A program made the position numbers and the translations under genes. This document shows positions 1 to 11,622 of a DNA stretch of 64,000 nt, piece by piece (positions within the stretch are counted from its first letter, which is position 1; each line of letters begins with the position of its first letter). Under the pieces are notes generated by a model. That model ran no database searches. It was not told the origin of the DNA and was given only the letters and a program-made list of their open reading frames with translations. Location of the stretch: assembly GCF_023278565.1 (NCBI RefSeq), contig NC_064682.1:2170001-2234000 (forward strand). Direction: 5' to 3'. This DNA is from Colletotrichum lupini (Eukaryota > Ascomycota > Sordariomycetes > Glomerellales > Glomerellaceae).

Positions 1-264
1 TTCTCTCTATAAGCCGCATCCTTAGATGCCAAAGCCTTCTCTCGCCTTGATGCCTGTCATGGGCGATGGCTCAATGTTATGGTCTCATACTTGCACACAC
101 TAGATGCTACCGCTTGGGAGTCTCCATGTCATTTTCCCCAGGTCGCCCCTTGTTGTCACCGACGCGCGGGTGATGGAGGGGGCTGTCCTACGAAACTTGG
201 TCGTTGGCTTGAGGTGGAAGGCGGTGAAGGCTTTGACCCGAGAGTAAGGTAAGCTGCTAATGAA

Positions 265-280
265 CCCCCCCCCCCCCCCC
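265..280. repeat. poly-C tract (16 C)
   Basis: Uninterrupted run of 16 C, preceded by AATGAA and followed by TTCC. A second C run at 1956-1969 has the same immediate flanks. Confidence 0.95.
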
Positions 281-1955
281 TTCCTCTCTCCAAATCACAG
301 TTAAACTATCTGTAGCATGCGTAGGTAGTCTCGATCTCGAAGCGGCACATGGGAAAACCTGCTAGCTGGCGCACCGCGCGCCTGCTGGACCCATGCAGGA
401 AGAGCCATGTGATGTATGCCGTCAGAGTAAATTGACTGACAATGTATCGAAACTGGGTTCCGACTCTGTGGGAAAATCTGTGATGGGTAGTGCCCCGAAC
501 TCTGGAAAGCAAGTATCCTATTCTTGTACCACACCTCCCGGACTTCTCTCACTGCCGAGTTTGCCGTTATGACTTATTCTCAGTCTCTGGCACGTTAGCC
601 GCGACTCAAGGCAAACGAACATACGCTCGCATACATGGTACGGCATCTACTTCAGGGCTGTCTGCGTCGATTGGTTGCAGTCCCGACTCCCGAGCACCGG
701 AGATCATCGACTGCCACCGCCCACGGGGGTTGGACAGCCCCTGCGAAGACCCCCCCTGTGCCCCCATTCCCTCGTCTAAAGGCGCCGAGAGCCGCGCCGG
801 TGTTGACAGCAGGTGATGACACACTCTCATAGTCGCACACACACCCACACTCTGGCTCGGCAGCGGCGCCTCCACCAACCCAGCCACCGTTGCCGGCCCA
901 GGTGACCGTTTCGGCGTGCATGCTCCTACCTACTACCTACCTACTCGATGGCTCTGTATTCTTACGGATCCTGGTCGTGAGCCTCCACTCTCACCAAGTA
1001 TTATGCATACCTATCCATAGAGTCCACAGCTTCTCGCAACCATTCATTGAGTTTGGCACTGTATCTGCCAGTGTGTGCTCCGGACCTTGGACGCCCGAGG
1101 TCTGATGGCCCTGACTGGGCGATCAAGTCGCAATCCACACGGTCCTCGCGGAGCTTGGGTGGGTTCATCAATCACCGTTGCAACTTGCCCAGTCCCTCTC
1201 GATTCCCGCAAACGCCAGTCTCGGTGGATCCCCCTTGAGAGTGAGTGCCCCGAGGAGGGGAGAGAAGAAAGTGGAGGGAGGTCCGAGGAGGAGAATTATT
1301 ACACAACGGTGGGCACTGGCCACTTGGCACTCTCAGTGCCATGCAGCACAAGGGGGGAACTTCCCTGAATGGAGATTGAACAGGACGTGGACGATTTCCG
1401 GACAGAGTCACATTCGGTGACCACCGTCGACCCTACCAATCAGCCAGTTGGATAACACTGCTGGGGCGCATGGTGGAAAACGCCGATGGTGAGGCGGTGC
1501 CAGCCTGAATGGATGATATGCAGGAACAGGAAAGGAGGGCCCCCCGACGGAGCCCTGAAGCCCTAAGGGTACGGATACAGGTATGTAAGCCTGTAAGGCA
1601 GTTTGCGAAGGACGCCTGCAGGCTGCAACTGCCTGTCTCTCACTGAGTCCCGGGTTTGCCCGCCTCTACTGCCGGCCATCTGCTCGGCGAAGGTGCTGCG
1701 TTTTGCTTCGAGTTTGGCTCATCGAAACACTCAAGTACCTACCTACCTAGGGATGCCATTTACTGGGTGGTGAATCTCAGGTACTTGCAACGAGCCAATG
1801 GCTGATAAAGTAAGCAACCTAGCCACAGCGCACGAGGGAGAAGCATCAGTGCTGTGCTCTTCATAACCTCCCTACTGGTAATTGTAATAGATGTGCATAC
1901 CTAGAACAGATGCAGCACAGAACAAACACATGCAAGCCCTCATCTAAACAATGAA

Positions 1956-1969
1956 CCCCCCCCCCCCCC
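1956..1969. repeat. poly-C tract (14 C)
   Basis: Uninterrupted run of 14 C, preceded by AATGAA and followed by TTCC, like the run at 265-280. The pyrimidine-rich composition continues to about 1987. Confidence 0.95.
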
Positions 1970-3206
1970 TTCCCCCCTCCCCTCCTCCAGGACCGCATAA
2001 CTCAATCGCTATTGCAAGGCCCTTTTATCTGATTGATGTGGGCCCTGTCATCGAACATCGAAAGCCAAGTATATCCGTACCAAGGTAGCTTTGATTTTAT
2101 TAGATCGTTTGTCCTGTGCCCCTCTCTCATCTCATTCGCATTCGTCATCCACATCGGTGGCACATTCAGTTTCCGGTTCGTGCACCGTTTGACTTATTGA
2201 CTTGCCTTGACAGTTAACGATGAAGTTGCCAAATGCTTGTCAAAAAGTAAAATGAAAATCAATAGCAAGGCATTGTCTTGCTGAGCGCATGGTAATTTGT
2301 AAGTAGGTAATTCACCAAGAGATTGTCAAATTCGAATTGCCAGATCAGTTGAACCCTTTTTACCCACTACTACGGACATGCGAATCTCGATCAGTGGCCT
2401 ATTACCTTAGTCACCTGGCGATGTATCAAGCCCCCTTCGTCTCTGAACCATTCCTATCACTCCATGACCCGCTTGCATGTCGTTGCGGGAGAAACATCAC
2501 TTGCAGCCCGTATCATGGGAAAGTAAGAGCCATGGAAAGCAAAGCTGTTGCAAATGCGCAGCAAAGCTCAAATCGATCAATCTACGCGAATAATCCTACG
2601 TGAATGCGCCTCCGCGATCGCCTGGATATAGATACTATTTTGATTGCCTCGCACTTTGACAATAAGGAATCGAAACCGCTGGGGTCTCTCTATATACAGC
2701 TTGTTCATGTGCAGTGAGGGAAAACGATATGTCGTGAGGGTGAGCCAATTGCACACTAAAATCCGGTTTCCAAGGCCTACATACATAATTCGTCGTCGTC
2801 TGTAACCAAACAATCCCCAATAGCCTCACCCAGATGCTACCCAGTTGCCTTTGCGCCAAGTCCAATTGATGATGGTGATAATAATGAGATGCTGTCACTC
2901 TTTTTTGAGCCGCCCGCCCCGTCTTTTTTCTTTTTCATTCCCATGGTCAAGCCTAACGTCAAAACATAAGAAAGATATAGCCTCTAATGCTGTCCGGGTA
3001 AAATGTAAACAAAGTCGAAGAAAAAAACAAGAGGTCTACGCCAACTCCAAGGTATGGATATCGTAGCGGGCATCTATCCAGTCGTCCACCACAAAATCTC
3101 ATCTCGCCTATGCTCGCATCCCTTGCGCCTGTACTTGCCGTCTAAAAGTCGTTGGACTGGATATCATTGGCGTGCAAGCGTCGAAACTGTCATCATATCA
3201 AAACGC

Positions 3207-4777
3207 TTACGGCATTGTCCAGGGTTCCGGCTGAAACTGAGGCAGGCCATCTGGCGACTCTTGGTATGTGGCGATGCCGTCGTTGAATTGCTGACCCCAG
3301 AACGCCGGGTCATCTTCAAAAGTGAGAGAACCGCCAGCAATCGGGCCGCCGTCATCAAATGAAGAAGGTGCTGCCATGAACTTATTGTTCGATGATTTGG
3401 CGAAGCTGTCGTAGTCAATCGTGCTCAGGTCTGCTCCAGTAGCAAGGAAACTCGCTGGGTGAATAAAGCTGTTGCTTCCAGTGCCGAAGCCGTCGTAGTC
3501 ACTATCGCCAGCGATGAAGTTGTCCTCTACTTCAGAGACCTCCCCAGACGTCGAAGTCGTCGCGGCGAGGGTGGGAGCTGGCTCGGAGCCCGTACCGAAA
3601 TCGAAAATGCCATTGAAGCTCTGAGCGCCAGCCTGGCTGTAACTCGAAGGAGCAAACTTGTCCGTCCTGTCGGTGAGATCGATATGGCTCCAATCCACGG
3701 ATGCAGCGCTCAGCCCAGCACTGAAGATGGGTGCATCGTGATCCGACGACATTCCTGATCCGCCAAACAGGTCGAAAGAGGCGTTGGGTACATATGTCGG
3801 GTACTCAATGCCAGAGAGATCAAGGGGCGGAAGCTGGTTGTTGAGTTGCTGGAAACCAGATGAACCTCTCATGAGTGGAGAAGCAGCTTCAGACTTGACT
3901 AGTCTCTGTGGAACAGGTGCGACGCGGCCCGATACGGGATCCTTGAGAGGGTTGTCACTGATGCGCTCCGGGGAGTGGCTGCCCAAGCTACTGGTGCTAT
4001 GCAAGGAATTGACACGGCTGAGTTGATAAGGTCCGCACTTCTGAGAAGCCTTGTTGAGCTTGTGTGCTGGTTTGTGATGGCCGTGCTCGTCGAAGGTCAA
4101 CATGCCATCAGAATGGACCGTATTCGCACGCCGCCTGCGAACGGGCGGCTTCGGCCGAGGTGCGATGGCTTCCTTGTCGGAGTCGGATTCGGGGACGGTG
4201 TCGAGGGCTGGTTCTTTCTTGTGGCTACAAGTGCAGCGACCACCATGATTACAGCAACAAGTCTCTGCGCGCGAGGAACATGAGTGTTAGAGGGGATTGT
4301 TCTCATCATGGAGGCGAATACTTGTCAGAAGCACAGGGCAGACTCACCTCTATGGCCATCGGCCAAAGGTTGCAGGTGAGCGCATTTGCTTGTCTTCTCA
4401 CCACAATCGCACTTGATGTGGGCAGAGCGTGACTTGCGCATCGACCGACAATGTTGACATTGGGAGACGGGGCGACCCTTCTTGTTAATATGTTGAAGGG
4501 GACGATCTGCAGCAAAACAAGCGGTTAGCTGCACATGTTTGCTAGAATCTCGATGCTCAGTGGCGTAGTTGGGGAAGGAAATCCCCCAAGTGAAAGAGGT
4601 AGAGGTAGCTTGGGGTATGTTGTGGTATAGCTAAATGAGCTGCATTGCATGGGTGCAATTGCAATGAGAAGAGAAGTGCAATGAAAGGCCCAAGAACTTA
4701 CCAGAGTGTTGGCAATTGCTAACACGGTGACCCCGAACGCAGGCCTCGCAGGCATACTTCTCCCCGTCGATAATCAT
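3207..4777 (-). CDS. copper-fist transcription factor (Ace1/AceA type)
   Basis: Three exons on the minus strand, 4777-4702, 4506-4348 and 4264-3207, joined with GT...AG introns, give 430 residues. Exons 1 and 2 encode the copper-fist DNA-binding domain. The N-terminal zinc module has C10, C13, C22 and H24, followed by KKGRP (residues 34-38), the basic motif that contacts the minor groove. Exons 2 and 3 add the Cys-rich copper-regulatory part (CDCGEKTSKC, then ETCCCNHGGRCTC). A basic patch (VRRRRA, near residue 122) may be a nuclear localisation signal. The C-terminal 300 residues are Ser/Asp-rich with one cysteine and probably form an activation region. Family members bind copper and activate copper-detoxification or copper-uptake genes. 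The sequence of the fist and the HGHHKPAHK segment after it look more like the Ace1/AceA (copper resistance) group than MAC1/GRISEA, because the C-terminal Cys-rich repeats of MAC1 are absent. That subtype is an inference. Confidence 0.9.
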
Positions 4778-6093
4778 GTCGGGCGAGGCAAAACAAGCAG
4801 CAAAATGGGGGATGAATGGTTGGGAGGAAAAAAGCGATTCTAAGTTCCCCCGCCACGAGAGTTTGGGAAGGAGAGAGATCGAAGACAATCGGCGGTCGGC
4901 AGGCGTGCAAAGAAACGGTCGAGTCGAAGACGAGGATATGGTAGGTCGGGTCGGCCTGGAAAGTGGGATTTTCTTGCCCTGGAGCGTGGAGCGGGAGCTC
5001 TTTGGTCTCGTTACAGAATGTTTGGCGTGGGCTGGGGGGGGGGCCGTGTTAGTCCAGTGCCCCTGGTTGGGTTGGGTGCCGTGGGTGCGATGGCTAAAAG
5101 CTGGGCCGGCCGGTAGCGGAAGCTGGAGGGTTCTGGGTGTCTGTCCGTCCGTACTTTACGTACGGCTGTACGGATGGTGCTGGGACTGTGTGTGGTAAGT
5201 GGTAGGTGGGAGGTAGTAGGTGGTAGGGGTGTTGGTGGTGGGAACTTGGCCAAGGGTTTGTTTGTGTTGTCCGTCCTCTGGGAGGGTTACGGACCTCGTG
5301 CCTCTTCTTTTCTTGTGAAGAAGAGGGGAGAGACTGGAGTGACAGTGACCGCCAAGCACGACAAAGTGTGGAGGTCTATGAATAGGACATATCCGTGGGG
5401 TATACGGATACGGATAGCAGCTAAAAGATTTTCATAAAAATCAGAAGAAAAAAAGAGATGAGGACGACGGACGAGGGCAGGGTCGGCCAAGCTTCGAGGT
5501 ACGGAGGTACTTGGGACCAATTGACCGATGTCAACGTCCGGAACAAGTGGGTAAGTCTAGTCGAGTGGTGGGTGTTGAGTGGAGAATTTTCATCACCTTT
5601 CCAATGTTGTGTCTGGGCTTGCTCCAGTTGTTCAAGCCTCAACCAGGTTGGCGCACGCGAGGTAGAATACCTACCGACAGCAAAGGTTTTGTTCTCAGCA
5701 GTCCGTGACAGAAGTAATCGAGAAAACACGGGTTCAAAAAGATTCAACAGAGGACGGCAGAGACGGTGTAGAGCAGTACGTCGCAGGAGAGGGCCCGTAG
5801 AGACGAGCTGCCAGTATCGTATTCTGTAGAGCAGTCTGGTAGGGGTAGCTGAGCGTGTCGTCGCTAGTGAGGGTCGTCACAGGGCCTGTACCTGGGGCGC
5901 AAGGGCTGAGCATGTGCAACAAACAGGATGTGGTCGGTGTGTGGCGGACCGTGGTCGTCGACGAAGACCGTGCAGCGCTGTGCAGCGATTGCCGGTGTTG
6001 GCGCCTTCCCAGCTCTTCTCTCGCCTAGTGTAGCGTATGAAGTAGTGTCCGGGTTTTTGGGGTTGCAGGGAGGCGGGATGAAATCGAGACTCT
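4778..6093. other. upstream region of the copper-fist gene, no gene seen
   Basis: GC-rich sequence 5' of the copper-fist ATG (4777). It contains a run of 10 G at 5034-5043, a G/T-rich stretch (about 5165-5245) and TACGGATACGGATAG at 5403-5417. No reading frame looks real. The first several hundred bases probably hold the promoter and leader of the copper-fist gene. The rest runs up to the left border of the AT-rich island. Confidence 0.55.
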
Positions 6094-6106
6094 GATTCGG
6101 AGACGC
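6094..6106. repeat. left copy of 13-base direct repeat flanking AT island
   Basis: GATTCGGAGACGC. An identical copy stands at 7459-7471, exactly where GC-rich sequence resumes. The bases just outside both copies differ (T/A before, C/G after), so the repeat is 13 bases long. It reads as a target-site duplication made when the sequence between was inserted. Confidence 0.75.
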
Positions 6107-7458
6107 CACTGTTTAACTCCATCGTTTTGTATTACTAGAGGATTACCGCAGTATATATAGACGCTACCCTACCCTCGAATTCCGTACTATTTAACCTTAA
6201 CCCTTTTTATAAGTTACCTATCCTTTCCTCTATTCTACCCTCTCCCTCGTTAAGGGATCGCTAGAATCGTAGTTTTAATAGCTTATTAATAAGTTAATAT
6301 TATTATTTAAAAATAGGTAACTTACTCTTATATATAAGTACTAGGAGTCTTATTATTATAGAGATAGTAATAAATATACCGGAGTACTTAAGAGAGCTTT
6401 TTAATAAATTTTTAATACTATTTAAAGTAATTATTTTCGAGCTATAAAAAAAGCCGAGGTACTATATTAATACGGCCTTATTTATCTCGTTAATATTAAT
6501 AATACCTTTCTTAGCATAAGATATATTAATAATACTTTGCGGCTACGTTACTATACTTTATAAATCGTATTTAATATTAATAAGGCTTTTAGCGTTATTT
6601 ACTAAGTCTTTTATTAAGGTCGTTATTATAGGGTTAGTTTAGTTATTAGTATCTTAGTAAGTATTTTGTTACGAAGGTAACTTTGTTTACCTTATTATTC
6701 GCCTTATTATCAATATTACGTAAGCAAACTATATACCATATTAATCTACGATTTCTGTAGATTATTATAGGTATTGATTATGTAAGCAATACTGCTTATA
6801 TAAGCTTACGTGAGCAATGGAAAGTACTGGAAGATAACTGAATAATCTGGAATTTACTCGAGGCGGAATTACGTACTACGATTACGCATTCACTTACGTA
6901 TATGCTTATTAATTATATCATAATTAATAAGCAATGGAATATTCTAGTAGGAGGTTTTTATGCCTATATGTAGGCGTGTATTTGCCTACCTAGACCTTTC
7001 GTTAAGCAAGCAACTTCTCATATAGTAATTCAACTATATTACTCTCTTTATTACAAAAACCTCTTTTATATACGCTTATTTCCCCTATATTCATATATTC
7101 TTGCTTCTATATGAATATTCACTTTTCATATTCTATATAAGAATATCCCGCATTACCTCGTTAAAGCTATACGTGCTAGATATTTTAACTTAACTTAGAG
7201 GCTCTTATAGCTCTTAAGGAGAGGCTTTTAAAGGACTTATAATTAAACTTTTCGCTTATTATAAGCGAAGCTATTACGGTTAAAGCTATAGTAACCTCGA
7301 TAGTAAGTAGTTAGTAATATAATTATCTTTCTCTTATAATAAGCTTAAAAAAGTATCTTAATTTAAGTACTAGGTAAATACTATACTATTTTATTAAAAC
7401 TATATTCTTATACTTATGACTTAGAAAGAATTAACTTTCTTTGATAACAAGGTACTTA
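6107..7458. mobile_element. RIP-degraded inserted element (AT-rich island, 1.35 kb)
   Basis: Composition changes abruptly from GC-rich to strongly AT-rich, with abundant TpA and no frame longer than about 60 codons. It changes back abruptly at 7459. The island is bounded by the 13-base direct repeats at 6094-6106 and 7459-7471. I see no terminal inverted repeats at these borders. The length suits a solo LTR, a truncated LINE or a deleted DNA transposon. A duplication of 13 bases is long for LTR elements and usual for LINEs, but there is no poly-A end. The part at about 6715-7150 is less AT-biased and carries short inverted motifs, so it may be a separate, younger segment. Class unknown; the transposon origin is an inference from composition plus the flanking repeat. 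Confidence 0.65.
6903..6933. repeat. perfect 14-base inverted repeat with 3-base loop
   Basis: TGCTTATTAATTAT at 6903-6916, ATC spacer, and its exact reverse complement at 6920-6933. It lies inside the AT-rich island. Related pieces (GTAAGCAA, CTTACGTGAGCAA) occur at about 6718-6830. It could be the end of a nested element or simply a consequence of AT-rich composition. Confidence 0.8.
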
Positions 7459-7471
7459 GATTCGGAGACGC
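7459..7471. repeat. right copy of 13-base direct repeat flanking AT island
   Basis: GATTCGGAGACGC, identical to 6094-6106. GC-rich sequence starts immediately after it. Confidence 0.75.
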
Positions 7472-7960
7472 GGGGGGTAAACCAGCCGACCAGTCGCAGC
7501 TAGGCGTTGAGGCCCTGGAGGGTGTGAAGATCGGAGGGGTTGGAAGCAGCGCTGCGCAGTAGGGTGGGGGTTCGAGGTTCCCTTCTTTCCTTTGCTGGCA
7601 CGGTGGCAGGTCTGCAGCGGAATGGCGTCAAAGTCAAGTCTGTACGTCTTCGCTGACAGGTATCCGTAGGTAGCCTTTGGCCCTCTTCACAGCTGGGCTA
7701 AGGTAGCTTGGCTGCAGACTGTGTCAGGCAAGGCACGGTCGGAGAGACTGTGGCCGAAAGAAGGTAAGGTAGGTATGTACCTGTGCAATGGGATTCCAAC
7801 AAGATTCCCGAGGCAAGGGGGAAAAGGTCGAAACTGTCTTTGTATCTGTAGGTCGTAGGGAGTAGGAACAGGGTGCGGAAAGCTGCAAGAAAACGGAGAC
7901 ACTGGCACCTCGAGGGGAGCAGCTGGATCGAGCGGTGCTTTCTTGGCCCTTGGAGATGAC

Positions 7961-7992
7961 GGCGGTTGGTCGGCGGTTGGTCGGCGGTGCGG
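7961..7992. repeat. short tandem repeat, 11-base unit
   Basis: GGCGGTTGGTC occurs twice in tandem (7961-7982), followed by a diverged third copy. Confidence 0.85.
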
Positions 7993-10900
7993 TCCTTCGG
8001 TGGTGAAGCCCGAAGTAGATGAGTTCAGAGGTCGGGAGTTTGGTCGGCCAAGGGCGGGCGGGCAGGCGGATTCAGCCTTCAGGGCAGTGAACGAGACTGG
8101 TCGTCGGAGCTAATAACGCGAGATGGTGGCTGGTCGCTGAATTTCTGAAGGCCCTTGGCTGGTGGGAACCTTGAGAACGGGGGGTTTGAACGGTAGCCTA
8201 GAAGTGTGTTGGTACCTTGAGGGGCCGGCTGTGATTGGCGGGGAAGTAGGCGATGACTCGGTCGCAAACTAAGGTAAACTCGCAAAGTATTCGTAATGTC
8301 GTACGGATACTCTATCCAGGACTTTGGGACTCCTCATTCCAGAGTTGAAGGACAGGACACAAGGTAAGATCGGGTTGCACGATAGCTAGTTATACCTTTT
8401 GTCGTATTCGCTGTAGGTTATTCCAAGGGCCGACTTTGCGCTGGCTCGACGAAAGGCGCAATAATTTCTCATGTGTAAGTGAGGTGGCCTCGACTGGCAA
8501 CCTGGTAAATACTGGAGACCCTGTCTGGAGACTCCGTGTGTGTCAGTGGCATGCGGAGCGCAAGCTGTGTCCTGCCTTGATACTCAAGGAGGGGAGCGAT
8601 GCGTCGCCTGACGGGCAGGAGAGTGAGGTAGTCTCTCCGTGGACACGATGAAGTTTCTCGAAAGATTGCAGAATAATGGGAAGGGACGTGGGACAGGTGG
8701 CAAGGTGAAGTGGCAGGCGCCGGGGCGGACGTGGGAAGCCATTTTAATGTTTGGGGCCTTCCGCCTTCAAGAATTGGGATTGGGGTGAGACTGAGATGAT
8801 GCATGGGACAGGAAGGCGAGGCGCGGTTACCTTCCCTGGGCCACACTGGCACCTGAGGTTGACTTGGAGTGACGGGCAAAGACGGCGGGGACGGCGGTAG
8901 CTTCTTCCCTGCTTTCTCAAGCATCTTATTGTGCTTCTTGTTGTTCTCTTTCTCGCCGCTGCTGATTGTGGCCCCAACAGGTACATCAAGGTAGACTGAT
9001 CGAGGTGTGTTGCGTGCCTACTTACTGCTTCAGCACAAGGAACTTGCTACGGTGAAGGCCGACTCGGTTAGCAACTAACTGTGCCCATGGAGAGAATGGC
9101 ACGGAATGGCAATAGCTAGTCGCAAGGCAGAGGACGGGAAAGGGCCACGACAACGGCGATGGCCATGACCCGGTGCCATGTATGTAGTGGTGGTGAACGG
9201 AATAAATTGGAATGGTGAAATGCAAGGGCGCGAAAGGGTGCATGCCTGAGGCGGGTGCCCTGGTCTTCATGTCAGGTCTTTCCAGAATCCAGCAGCCAGC
9301 AGCCAGCAGGCAGGCAGGAGCCAGAGAGGGAGGGTTCGCCCATGCATCCACCACCTGCAGACTGTCTGGAGGCCATGATTGGGTCTTTGGAGCCGTTTCT
9401 ATGGGGGGTGGGCCCCGTTCGACCTGGATGTGGGCAGGTACAGACAGTCCCATGAAGTTATGTACTCCGTACAGCTGGGCCTGGGGCTGTAGCTGGAGAT
9501 GGCGTAGATGTTCAGAGGAACGACCTGAGTAGGTAAGAGAAAGGTAATCTGTGACATGCCTTACTGGGCGAGAATGAAGGATCAGGTTCATTCGCGGGAG
9601 TTAAGAAGGCGATCAAGTACCTACCTACATACCTACCTGGGTACCTAAGGTAGAAGGGGATCATGAGAGCAACGCCACATTGTATCGCGCGGGAGTTCCT
9701 CACACTGATACGAATACCTCAAGAAGCTGGATGCAGACCTCAGTTGAAAACTGGCATGTGGCAAGCACTACTATGTCCCTCGAGATTGGTATTTGCCTCG
9801 ACTGTTGCGACTTCAATATCTCATCTCGCCTTGGCAGCCCAACCTATCCATCAACTCCCGTGTATCTTGAGGTATTCATACTTACTCACACTAGCACACA
9901 GAGAACAGTCCTCAGAACATGTATTGGGTGAAACAAGCGAGACAATCACCCGTCCCGATCCCGTCCGACTATCCCGTACGGTGTAAGGATGCTAAGTACG
10001 TTATCCGTAAGTTCTTTGCAGAGTGTGAATATAGGCACAATGCAGCCTTGCTGCGTTGCGGATAAGACGGTCAAGACGGTAAAGACAGGATGAGGATGAG
10101 GATGCAAACGCCCCGAATCATGCCGATGAATACAATGCACCTCAAGGCTCGGACGGCGCTTCGTTCCGTATTGCTTACACAGTAGTCTATCCGTACCTAC
10201 CTTCGCGTGTCTTCCCAACAGTCTACTTACGTGATGACCTTACCTGTCCTCGAACACAATCTTGTTGGTCCTGATCCGACAGTGGAGACCGGCTGGTGCT
10301 CCAAGCGTGGACTGGCACTCTGGAGTCTGGGGTTCAGATTCTGGAGTGCCCGTGGAGTTGCACCACAACTTTGAACAGACACATTCATGATCCTTCAGAC
10401 TCCAGTTTCCGACGGTCAGGACGGCGGCACAAAACACACGCTGGTCAATACTTGGCATGCCGTTTCTTATGAACATACGGCTATAGGCACGGATAATACT
10501 TGCGCAGTATTTGAATTGAAGCTCATGCAGGGTATATATGCTCGTGCCCAGCAGCTCGTTGGACTGTTCTACCAGCTAAGTGGCCGAAGGTAGGACAGGA
10601 ACGTCGCTTTCATTCGTACATGGCCATTGGATCTCAAAGGTCGTCAGTTGCATCTACCTTACGTACGCCGACCTCAACGTCTGCGCTCAAAGTAAATGAA
10701 CTACTGACTCTCAAGGAGTACCTTGGGTATTACTTCGTAACCAGCAAAGAGACACCAATTGCTGCCACTAAAACTAAGGGTAGCAGCAACAGGAGTCGCC
10801 AAGAACAAACTGCAACTTCACAGCCTCGATACTAACGCTCTGCGGGTACCAGTCATGACTGTGACTTGGAACCGTGTTAAGAAATCAACGATTCCTGACA

Positions 10901-11098
10901 CGTGCCTCATTGCCTGCAAGCTTGGCGAAAGGTACTGGGGCATTTTGATCCCCTTGACTGGCGCCTAGACAGCAGAGCATATCTTTGTGATTAAAACATC
11001 AAGTTGTAACGTATTCGCATCAATGTAACCTCAGCTGATTCCCAACTTCTCATGATAGTCAAGACGACTGCTCAAAGCCAGGTGCCCAGCAACGGGTT

Positions 11099-11407
11099 TT
11101 AGATAGTTGTTCTATGCCAGGAGCGAAAACACCAACGTCGAGTGATATGCGACAGTTGATGCCGATCTACGTAAAACGTAGTTCTGGCAATTACATCACA
11201 TGGCGAAGGGATGACCGTATCGATGCCCAGATACGATTTTGGGTGCAATACGAAGCAAGGTAGAGTTCCGCAATGGATGCGGAAATCAGAGCTCCGGGAA
11301 ATTGAAATTCGCGTTGAAGTGTCACAACCAACGTCTCCAGTAGCGATGCTGTGAGCTTTGTGTCCGGCGAAAGCCATTGTGAAGCAAAGAAGAGCATGGA
11401 GCCTCAT
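11099..11407 (-). CDS. possible small cysteine-containing secreted protein (weak)
   Basis: A 102-codon single-exon frame from an ATG at 11407. The first 20 or so residues (Met, Arg, then LHALLCFTMAFAG and a short polar end) look like a signal peptide. The rest carries five further cysteines and no domain that I recognise. On its coding strand a long CT tract (complement of the GA run at 11562-11622) stands about 155 bases upstream of the ATG, where fungal promoters and leaders often have pyrimidine tracts. Against it: the frame is short, an overlapping frame of similar length exists, and no homologue comes to mind. The true gene could be spliced or absent. Listed so that it can be tested, not as an established gene. 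Confidence 0.22.
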   Translation of the reverse strand: MRLHALLCFTMAFAGHKAHSIATGDVGCDTSTRISISRSSDFRIHCGTLPCFVLHPKSYLGIDTVIPSPCDVIARTTFYVDRHQLSHITRRWCFRSWHRTTI

Positions 11408-11561
11408 GGTTGAGACTCGTAGCGAGGCCAGGGTTTGACCAAGGTCTCATCACAGGCAACGGCGGCTACCGCGATGAACTGCAACGTCTGCCGCTGCCGG
11501 CCTTGACGTGGGAGTGGCAACACAAAAGACGTGAGTGGCCTGGGTAAGACGACTAGAGTTA

Positions 11562-11570
11562 GAGAGAGAT

Positions 11571-11614
<44 letters not shown>

Positions 11615-11622
11615 GAGAGAGA
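11562..11622. repeat. (GA)n microsatellite
   Basis: Nearly uninterrupted GA dinucleotide run on the plus strand (CT on the minus strand), with single-base interruptions near 11569 and 11604. Confidence 0.95.

Larger units (their letters stand above)
1..3206. other. intergenic region with no recognisable gene
   Basis: No reading frame in this stretch resembles a protein, and all are short and overlap one another on both strands, as expected by chance. It holds two long C homopolymers (listed separately) and many copies of short TACC/GGTA runs, for example near 931-952 and 1738-1750. One TACGGATAC motif lies at 1570-1578. The right part is the 3' flank of the copper-fist gene, which is read toward it. 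Confidence 0.6.

Noticed and set aside
6107..7458. Terminal inverted repeats at the borders of the AT island
   Set aside because: The sequences just inside the two 13-mers (CACTGTTTAACTCC and, inverted, TAAGTACCTTGTTA) do not match.
7555..7590. GGTTCGAGGTTCC resembling a tRNA B box
   Set aside because: No matching T-stem, A box or acceptor stem at the right distance.
9022..9591. 189-codon minus-strand frame
   Set aside because: Low-complexity Pro/Ser/His-rich product over the CAGCAGC and TACC repeats, with an equally long opposite frame (9212-9532).
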